Assembly: GCA_946481135.1 (NCBI GenBank)
Contig: CAMLMQ010000072.1
Location: 1 to 12,691 of the forward strand
Source of the DNA: an uncultured Microbacteriaceae bacterium
GTDB taxonomy: Bacteria; Actinomycetota; Actinomycetes; Actinomycetales; Microbacteriaceae
DNA: 12,691 nucleotides
Reading direction: 5' to 3'
Of the stretch, positions 7,168-12,691 are shown piece after piece (positions within the stretch are counted from its first letter, which is position 1; every line of letters begins with the position of its first letter). The position numbers and the translations under genes were made by a program. The notes under the pieces are model-generated. The model had not been told where the DNA came from. It saw only the letters and a program-made list of their open reading frames with translations, and did not search any database.

Positions 7168-7173
7168 GTCTCG

Positions 7174-7179
7174 AACCTA
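7174..7179 (-). promoter_or_regulatory. Putative leaderless -10 element of the DUF4190-like gene
   Basis: TAGGTT on the minus strand, 6 nt (cgagac), then ATG. It has the same TAGNNT-N6-start layout as the MmcQ, Nudix and comEA genes. No strong -35 is seen at 16-18 nt. Confidence 0.52.
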
Positions 7180-7211
7180 CGGATGCCGCGAGTCCGGGAC
7201 ACTGGGGCGAA

Positions 7212-7227
7212 CCCCCGGATCCGGGGG
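7212..7227. repeat. 16-bp perfect palindrome in the divergent DUF4190/rpsT region
   Basis: CCCCCGGATCCGGGGG reads the same on both strands. It lies about 33 nt upstream of the rpsT -10/TAGGTT pair in one direction and 18 nt upstream of the rpsT -35 in the other. It could be a transcription-factor site shared by both genes, a hairpin, or a chance product of GC-rich DNA. Confidence 0.6.
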
Positions 7228-7244
7228 GCGGCGGCCCACCCGCG

Positions 7245-7273
7245 TTGCCCGCGGGCGCCCGATCCGGTAACGT
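7245..7273 (+). promoter_or_regulatory. rpsT promoter (-35 TTGCCC, 17 nt, -10 TAACGT)
   Basis: TTGCCC at 7245-7250 and TAACGT at 7268-7273 are separated by the ideal 17 nt. The -10 matches TANNNT. Transcription should start near 7280-7282, giving a leader of about 95 nt. This is the only promoter in the window with a recognisable -35, as expected for a highly expressed ribosomal protein gene. Confidence 0.7.
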
Positions 7274-7279
7274 AGCCCC

Positions 7280-7375
7280 TTGGTTTCCGCGTGGTCTTTC
7301 CTCCCACGCGATTCGGCCGGACGCGTCCCTCTACCGCTCCGGTAGAGAACGCCCTTCCGAACAGAAAGCACAGGC
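7280..7375 (+). promoter_or_regulatory. rpsT 5' leader with two perfect hairpins
   Basis: Hairpin 1: CGCGTGG (7288-7294) pairs with CCACGCG (7304-7310) around a 9-nt pyrimidine-rich loop. Hairpin 2: CTCTACCG (7329-7336) pairs with CGGTAGAG (7340-7347) around the 3-nt loop ctc. The 3' arm of hairpin 1 contains ACGCG (7306-7310), which could instead pair with CGCGT at 7322-7326, an alternative fold exclusive with hairpin 1. The last 28 nt before the ATG look unpaired and hold a weak AGAAAG Shine-Dalgarno. Autogenous control by S20 is known in E. coli by another layout; control here is inference. Confidence 0.55.
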
Positions 7376-7645
7376 ATGGCCAACATCAAGTCGCAGATCA
7401 AGCGCATCGGCACCAACAAGAAGGCGCAGGAGCGCAACAAGGCGGTCAAGAGCGAGCTCAAGACCGCGATCCGCTCCACCCGTGAGGCGATCGCCGCGGG
7501 CGACGCCGCGAAGGCCCAGGCCGCCCTCAAGGTCGCCACCAAGAAGCTCGACAAGGCGACGAGCAAGGGCGTCATCCACGCCAACAACGCCGCGAACCGC
7601 AAGTCGGCCATCGCCAAGCAGGTCGCCGCGCTCGGCAGCAAGTAA
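7376..7645 (+). CDS. rpsT: 30S ribosomal protein S20
   Basis: An 89-residue bS20, a primary 16S rRNA-binding protein of the small subunit. The sequence begins [21 protein letters not shown], is rich in Lys and Ala throughout, and contains the conserved [20 protein letters not shown] near the C-terminus, which binds 16S rRNA. The length is normal. The ATG at 7376 is preceded by AGAAAG about 7 nt upstream, a weak but usable Shine-Dalgarno. Transcription comes from the TTGCCC/TAACGT promoter and ends at the hairpin 10 nt after the stop. Its position between holA and lepA, facing holA, is the standard actinobacterial layout. Confidence 0.98.
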   Translation: MANIKSQIKRIGTNKKAQERNKAVKSELKTAIRSTREAIAAGDAAKAQAALKVATKKLDKATSKGVIHANNAANRKSAIAKQVAALGSK

Positions 7646-7655
7646 CCCACTTCCA

Positions 7656-7691
7656 CGAAGGCCCTCGTCCCCCACGGGACGGGGGCCTTCG
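7656..7691 (+). terminator. rpsT terminator hairpin
   Basis: A 16-bp stem (one T-G wobble, otherwise perfect): arms 7656-7671 (CGAAGGCCCTCGTCCC) and 7676-7691, with a 4-nt loop ccac. It starts 10 nt after the rpsT stop. Only a weak T-rich tail (tcgtt) follows, as is common for GC-rich actinobacterial terminators. It lies between convergent genes, so it may also stop transcripts from holA. Confidence 0.88.
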
Positions 7692-7714
7692 TCGTTCGCG
7701 GGCGTCGGAGCCTC

Positions 7715-7775
7715 CGCGAAGTGCCAGAACACGCCGTACCGGCCACGCGAGATCCCCGGAAAGGGGCACTTCGCG
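7715..7775. repeat. 11-bp inverted repeat with a 39-nt spacer, 3' of holA
   Basis: Perfect arms CGCGAAGTGCC (7715-7725) and GGCACTTCGCG (7765-7775) enclose 39 nt. It is separate from the rpsT terminator and begins 9 nt after the holA stop as read on the minus strand. It could be a holA terminator, a dispersed palindromic element or a remnant of a miniature transposable element. No coding sequence lies inside. Confidence 0.6.
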
Positions 7776-7784
7776 CACCGAGGG

Positions 7785-8822
<1,038 letters not shown>

Positions 8823-8830
8823 CGCCAGCC

Positions 8831-8836
8831 AGGCTA
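8831..8836 (-). promoter_or_regulatory. Possible internal -10 element of holA
   Basis: TAGCCT on the minus strand lies 8 nt upstream of the holA ATG, and its TAG is the comEC stop codon. It fits TANNNT and would allow holA to be transcribed apart from comEA-comEC. Because a TAG stop supplies half of the match, chance is quite possible. Confidence 0.28.
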
Positions 8837-11086
8837 CCGCGCGGTCCAGACGTCGACCGCGCCGGGCTGCGCCGCCGGGGCGACGAGGATGAGCCCGTGC
8901 AGGTCGGTGCGCAGCGCCGCGGTACCCGACGCGGCGAGGATGCCGAGCAGCGACTCGGTCGGGTGCCCGTAGTCGTTGCCCGCGCCGACCCCGATGAGTC
9001 CGACCGTCGCGTCGAGGCGGGCGTAGAGCGCCGGGGACTGGTCGCCGGAGCCGTGGTGCGAGACCTTGACGACGTCGACGCGGCGGAGGTGGACCGCACC
9101 ACCCAGCCGCGCCTGCGCCTCCGCGCCGAGGTCGCCGAGCATCACCGACGACAGGCACGAGGGTTGCGACCCACACGACCACCGCAGCGCGACGCTCGCG
9201 TCGTTGCCCGGGTCGGGACCGCGCGGCGGTGGCCAGAGCACCTCCCACGACAGGCCGCCGAGCACGCCCCGGTCGCCGCGCTCGACCCGCTCCACGACGG
9301 CACCCGCCGCCGCGAAGGCGGCGAGCAGCCGCTCGTCGGCCGGCTCACCTGGCGGGCCCGTGAGCACGCGGTCGACCCGGCCCACGACGGCGTCGGCCCC
9401 GCCGACATGGTCGAGGTCGAAGTGGGTGAGCACGATGAGATCCAGACGCCCGACGCCGAGGTCGTCGAGGCACGCCCGCAGGGCCGCCGGATCCGCCCCG
9501 AGATCGACGAGCGCGAGCGCGGCACCGCTGCGCACGAGCGTCGCGTCGCCTTGCCCGACGTCGCACATCGCGTACTGCCACTCCCCCGGCCGGGTCAGCC
9601 GGGTCACCGCCGCGCCGCCCACGGCCGTCGCCGCGTAGGCGACGAGCGCGACGACGCACACCGCCCGGGCCACGCCGCGCGGTCGGCCCGAGGCGAGCAG
9701 CGCCACCAGCAGCGCGACCTCGACCGCGACGAGCAGCACCACCCCGCCGAGCCCCACGACCCACGCGCCGCGGGCGCCCGGCAGCCCCGCGAACAGCGTC
9801 GCGACGGCCGCGATCCACGACGAGGGCAGCCAGGCGAGCCACGCCACGGCGAGTCCGAGCGGCGGCGCGAGCGCACCCAGCAGGCACGCGACGAGGCCGA
9901 GCACCGTCGCGACGGGAGCGGCCGGAGCGGCCAGCAGGTTCGCCGGCACCCCGTACACCGCGAGCGACGGATCCAGCAGCAGGATGACCGGCTGGCACGC
10001 GAGCTGGGCGGCGAGGGGCACGCTCACGACCGCCGCGAGCCCCGCGGGCAACACCCGCCCGAGAGCGACCGCGAGCGGCCCCGAGAGCAGCAGCAGCCCG
10101 GCCGTCGCGAGCACCGAGAGGGCGAAACCGTAGGAACGTGCGAGCCAGGGGTCCACGGCCAGGAGGACGAGGGTCGCCGCGCTGAGCACGGGAACACCGA
10201 GCGACGGGCGACCCAGGCCGACCGCCCCGAGTGCCAGACCCGCCATCACGGCGGCGCGCAGCACGCTCGGTTCGGGGGTGACGAGCACGACGAAACCGAG
10301 GAGGGCGGCCACCGCGACCGCGAGGCGCGCGGGTCGAGGGAAGCCGAGCAGCGCGGTGAGGGCGAGCATCCCGCCGACGACGATCGCGCAGTTCGCGCCC
10401 GACACGGCCGTCAGGTGGCTGAGCGACGACGCCTTCATCGCCGCGTCGAGCCCGTCGGTCACGCGCGTCGTGTCGCCGATCGCGAGCCCGGGCAGCAGCT
10501 CGCCGCCGGGGTCGGGCAGCGCGCGCGAGGACTCCAGGAACGCCGAGCGGATGCCGTGCGCCCACGCCAGCAGCGGCGGCGGCTCGGCGATCGTCTCGAC
10601 ATCGCCGCGCGGGTACACGAGGAACGCGACATCCTCGCCCGGCGCGGTCGCGCCGAGACCGCCCCGCAGGGTCACCGTCGCTCCGATCGGCGGCCCCGCA
10701 CCCCCGCGGTCGCCGAACACGAGCACGGGTGCCCGGGTGCCGGCGACGACGCCGTCGAAGCGGCCGTCGACGGCACGGCCCGTGACGACGATGTCGAGGT
10801 CGAGCGACCGGCCCTCGCGCGCGGCGACGACGAGGGCGTCGGGAGTCCGAGCCGGGGCGGCGAGCGAGATCGAGCCGGCGACGAGCGCGGCGCCCGCGAC
10901 CGCCACCGCGACGAGCACGAACGCGCGCCGTCGGCGGGCGACGAACACCGCGGCCACGGCCGCGAGCACCGCGACGCCCGCGATCGCGGGCGCGACTTCC
11001 GGGATGCCGACCCCGACACCCGCCACCGTCCACCCGACGACGACCGCCGAGAGCAGCCGCCAGGCGCCGGGCACCTCGCGGCTCAC
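8834..11086 (-). CDS. comEC: ComEC/Rec2 family DNA-uptake channel with C-terminal metallo-beta-lactamase domain
   Basis: A 750-residue integral membrane protein, the predicted inner-membrane channel for single-stranded DNA in natural transformation. Order: hydrophobic segments at about 10-80; a soluble N-terminal DUF4131/OB-like region (about 90-170); the multi-helix Competence domain (about 195-495) with the family motif HLTAVSGANCAIVVGGM (224-240) and PEPSVLRAAVMAGL (271-284); then a metallo-beta-lactamase domain (about 503-750). That domain keeps DVGQGDATLV (509-518), THFDLDHVGG (554-563, HxDxDH), MLGDLG (649-654, metal D652) and VSHHGSGD (675-682), so its metal-binding and hydrolase site looks intact. 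The start is a GTG at 11084-11086, overlapping the comEA stop by 4 nt (GTGA), which implies translational coupling. The stop is TAG. No pilus genes are in the window, so active transformation cannot be judged. Confidence 0.96.
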   Translation of the reverse strand: MSREVPGAWRLLSAVVVGWTVAGVGVGIPEVAPAIAGVAVLAAVAAVFVARRRRAFVLVAVAVAGAALVAGSISLAAPARTPDALVVAAREGRSLDLDIVVTGRAVDGRFDGVVAGTRAPVLVFGDRGGAGPPIGATVTLRGGLGATAPGEDVAFLVYPRGDVETIAEPPPLLAWAHGIRSAFLESSRALPDPGGELLPGLAIGDTTRVTDGLDAAMKASSLSHLTAVSGANCAIVVGGMLALTALLGFPRPARLAVAVAALLGFVVLVTPEPSVLRAAVMAGLALGAVGLGRPSLGVPVLSAATLVLLAVDPWLARSYGFALSVLATAGLLLLSGPLAVALGRVLPAGLAAVVSVPLAAQLACQPVILLLDPSLAVYGVPANLLAAPAAPVATVLGLVACLLGALAPPLGLAVAWLAWLPSSWIAAVATLFAGLPGARGAWVVGLGGVVLLVAVEVALLVALLASGRPRGVARAVCVVALVAYAATAVGGAAVTRLTRPGEWQYAMCDVGQGDATLVRSGAALALVDLGADPAALRACLDDLGVGRLDLIVLTHFDLDHVGGADAVVGRVDRVLTGPPGEPADERLLAAFAAAGAVVERVERGDRGVLGGLSWEVLWPPPRGPDPGNDASVALRWSCGSQPSCLSSVMLGDLGAEAQARLGGAVHLRRVDVVKVSHHGSGDQSPALYARLDATVGLIGVGAGNDYGHPTESLLGILAASGTAALRTDLHGLILVAPAAQPGAVDVWTAR

Positions 11087-11682
11087 ACCGTCACCAGGTC
11101 GCGGAGCGCGTCGAGCTTCGCCTCGCCGATGCCGCCGACGTCGAGCAGGTCTTCGATCGCCTCGAAGCGTCCGTTCCGCTCGCGCCAGGCGAGGATCTTG
11201 GCCGCCGTCGCCGGCCCGACGCCCGGGAGGGTGTCGAGCGTCGCGGCATCCGCGGTGTTGAGGTTGACGCGGCCGTCGCCCGTGAGCCCAGGCGCCGCCA
11301 CCGACGCCGCCCCCACCGCGGGGACGACGATCTGCTCGCCGTCGCTCACGAACCGCGCGAGGTTGACTCCACCCGCGTCGGCCGCGTCGGTGAAGCCGCC
11401 CGCCGCGGCCACGGCATCCACCGCGCGGTCGCCGTCACGCAGTTCGTAGAGCCCCGGCTCACGCACCTCGCCGAGGATGTGCACGTAGATCGCTCCCGTC
11501 GACGCGACCGCGGCGTCATCACCCGGGCCCTCGTCGGGCGCGATCACGGTCGAGCTGCCGCGCGGCATCACCGCGGTGGCGAACACCCCGATCGCCAGCC
11601 CCGCGAGCACGACGACGAGCGCGACCCCCGCCACCCGTCTCACGCGGGCGCGGCGCGGGTCGGGGCCGGAGGTCGCGCTCAC
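11083..11682 (-). CDS. comEA: ComEA family DNA-binding protein (SLBB plus helix-hairpin-helix)
   Basis: A 199-residue membrane-anchored DNA receptor that binds double-stranded DNA and hands it to ComEC. Layout: short basic N-terminus (RRARVRR), one membrane helix at about 17-38, a linker, an SLBB domain at about 64-120 (IYVHILGEVREPGLYELRDG ... NLARFVSDGEQIVVP), an Ala-rich linker, and a C-terminal helix-hairpin-helix pair at 139-199 (VNLNTADAATLDTLPGVGPA ... LLDVGGIGEAKLDALRDLV). This is the usual actinobacterial ComEA order. The start is a GTG at 11680-11682 with no Shine-Dalgarno; TAGCGT ends exactly 6 nt upstream, so a leaderless mRNA is likely. It is the first gene of the comEA-comEC-holA operon and lies downstream of the palindrome after leuS. 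Confidence 0.95.
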   Translation of the reverse strand: MSATSGPDPRRARVRRVAGVALVVVLAGLAIGVFATAVMPRGSSTVIAPDEGPGDDAAVASTGAIYVHILGEVREPGLYELRDGDRAVDAVAAAGGFTDAADAGGVNLARFVSDGEQIVVPAVGAASVAAPGLTGDGRVNLNTADAATLDTLPGVGPATAAKILAWRERNGRFEAIEDLLDVGGIGEAKLDALRDLVTV

Positions 11683-11688
11683 CCGAGA

Positions 11689-11694
11689 ACGCTA
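11689..11694 (-). promoter_or_regulatory. Putative leaderless -10 element of comEA
   Basis: TAGCGT on the minus strand, 6 nt (tctcgg), then the GTG start. The same hexamer and spacing occur at the MmcQ gene. It suggests a promoter of its own for the competence operon, separate from leuS. No -35 is recognisable. Confidence 0.55.
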
Positions 11695-11754
11695 GAAACC
11701 CCACCGCCCCCGCATCGCGACCGCCCCGAAGCTCGTGGACATCCCGCCGCGAGA

Positions 11755-11829
11755 GGGGTTCGGGAGGGGCGCGCGAGACAATCGGGGAAGGGGTCCCCGC
11801 TCTTGTCTCGCGCGCGCCTCCCGGACCCC
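11755..11829. repeat. 75-nt palindrome after leuS (27-nt arms)
   Basis: Arms 11755-11781 and 11803-11829 pair over 27 positions, with one T-G wobble and one G-G mismatch. The inner part is GCGCGAGACAA facing TTGTCTCGCGC. The 21-nt loop can form a further 5-bp stem, CGGGG (11783-11787) with CCCCG (11795-11799). It ends 3 nt after the leuS stop. It may act as a leuS terminator without a U-tract, or be a dispersed palindromic element. The 60 nt between it and the comEA -10 hold nothing I recognise. Confidence 0.8.
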
Positions 11830-11832
11830 GAC

Positions 11833-12691
11833 TCAGGAACGCGTAGCGATGTTCACGAGCTTCGGCGCGCGCACGATGACGTTCACGATCTCGCGGTCGC
11901 CCACCGAGCGCTTGACGGCATCCGACGCGCGGGCGAGCGCTTCGAGCTCGGCGGTGTCGATCGTCGGCGACACCTCCAGGCGGTCGCGCACCTTGCCGTC
12001 GACCTGCACGACGGCGGTGACGGAGTCGGCGACGAGGAGGGTCGGGTCGGGCTTGCGCAGTCCGGCGAACGCGACGCTCGGCTCGTAGCCGAGGCGCTCC
12101 CACATGTCCTCAGCCGTGAAGGGGGCGAACAGCGACAGCAGCACGGTGACGGCCTCGATCGACTCGCGCACCGCGGGGTCGCCCGCCCCGGGACCGCTGT
12201 CGATCGTCTTGCGGATGAGGTTGACGAGCTCCATGAGGCGCGCGACGACGACGTTGAACTTGAAGGCTTCGAGCAGGCCGGGGGCATCGCTGAGCAGCTG
12301 GTGGGTGGCCCGACGCAGCGCCTTGTCGCCGTCTTTCCAGACGACGTCGGGCGGCGAGGTGACCTCGCCCGAGATGCGCCAGGCACGGGCGAGGAACTTC
12401 GCCGACCCGGTGGGCGAGACATCCGCCCAGTCGATGTCGTCCTCGGGCGGTCCCGCGAACGCCATCGTGAGCCGGAGCGCGTCGGCGCCGTAGGAGTCGA
12501 GCTCGCTCGCGAACTCGACGAGGTTGCCGCGCGACTTCGACATCTTGGCGCCGTCCATGAGCACCATGCCCTGGTTGAGCACGGCGCTGAACGGCTCGGT
12601 GAAGTCGATGTAGCCGAGGTCGAACAGCACCTTGGTGATGAAGCGCGCGTACAGCAGGTGCAGGATGGCGTGCTCGACGCCGCCGACGTAC
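11833..12691 (-). CDS. leuS: Leucyl-tRNA synthetase (partial, N-terminal part off the right edge)
   Basis: The C-terminal 285 residues of LeuRS, the class I synthetase that charges tRNA-Leu. The first visible residues, [17 protein letters not shown], are the conserved stretch of the catalytic domain. The KMSKS loop, [10 protein letters not shown], is at visible residues 47-56. [10 protein letters not shown] and DDIDW follow, then the helical anticodon-binding domain ([30 protein letters not shown]) and the C-terminal domain with [14 protein letters not shown] and [18 protein letters not shown] at the end. The frame is intact to the TGA at 11833-11835. leuS next to comEA is a common arrangement in this group. 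The large palindrome begins 3 nt after the stop. Confidence 0.98.
   Translation of the reverse strand, partial: YVGGVEHAILHLLYARFITKVLFDLGYIDFTEPFSAVLNQGMVLMDGAKMSKSRGNLVEFASELDSYGADALRLTMAFAGPPEDDIDWADVSPTGSAKFLARAWRISGEVTSPPDVVWKDGDKALRRATHQLLSDAPGLLEAFKFNVVVARLMELVNLIRKTIDSGPGAGDPAVRESIEAVTVLLSLFAPFTAEDMWERLGYEPSVAFAGLRKPDPTLLVADSVTAVVQVDGKVRDRLEVSPTIDTAELEALARASDAVKRSVGDREIVNVIVRAPKLVNIATRS

Noticed and set aside
8823..9248. In-frame upstream extension of holA
   Set aside because: It lies inside the conserved metallo-beta-lactamase domain of comEC and has no delta-subunit similarity.
8897..11449. 850-codon plus-strand open frame opposite comEC and comEA
   Set aside because: It is antisense to two well-supported genes, is extremely Arg/Glu/Gly/His-rich, and has no recognisable motif.

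Overview
The window is very GC-rich (roughly 70% by eye), with short intergenic gaps and frequent GTG starts. It carries the actinobacterial core order leuS-comEA-comEC-holA-rpsT-lepA-hemW. Protein style and gene order point to Actinomycetota, most likely Microbacteriaceae. The genus cannot be set from the sequence alone. Coding density is high and no gene-free stretch reaches 300 bases. I see no tRNA, rRNA, CRISPR array, insertion sequence, prophage or toxin-antitoxin gene.

Right part (about 7.2-12.7 kb): the 3' end of leuS, a large palindrome just after its stop, then comEA, comEC and holA as one tight minus-strand operon (a 4-nt GTGA overlap, then an 11-nt gap). These encode the DNA-uptake receptor and channel, and the DNA polymerase III delta subunit. 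rpsT (S20) faces them on the plus strand. It has a good -35/-10 promoter, a leader of about 95 nt with two perfect hairpins, and a strong terminator hairpin. A second, 11-bp inverted repeat lies between that terminator and the end of holA.

Middle (about 4.9-7.2 kb): three genes sit between rpsT and lepA, which are often closer together in relatives. They are a small DUF4190-like membrane protein, a Nudix hydrolase and a 444-residue protein I do not recognise. lepA (elongation factor 4) follows, complete.

Left part (1-3.0 kb): between lepA and hemW lie a MmcQ/YjbR-family gene, a tandem pair of DUF1990 paralogues with overlapping ends, and a HAD phosphatase whose 3' end overlaps the second DUF1990 gene tail to tail. 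hemW (radical SAM haem chaperone) runs off the left edge.

The clearest pattern is regulatory. Many genes have a -10-like hexamer (TAGNNT or GACAAT) ending exactly 6 nt, in some cases 8 nt, before the start codon, and no Shine-Dalgarno. This is the geometry of leaderless transcripts. I see no obvious new multi-gene system. The best leads are the leaderless promoter set, the rpsT leader, two palindromic elements placed just after minus-strand stops, and the unrecognised 444-residue protein.
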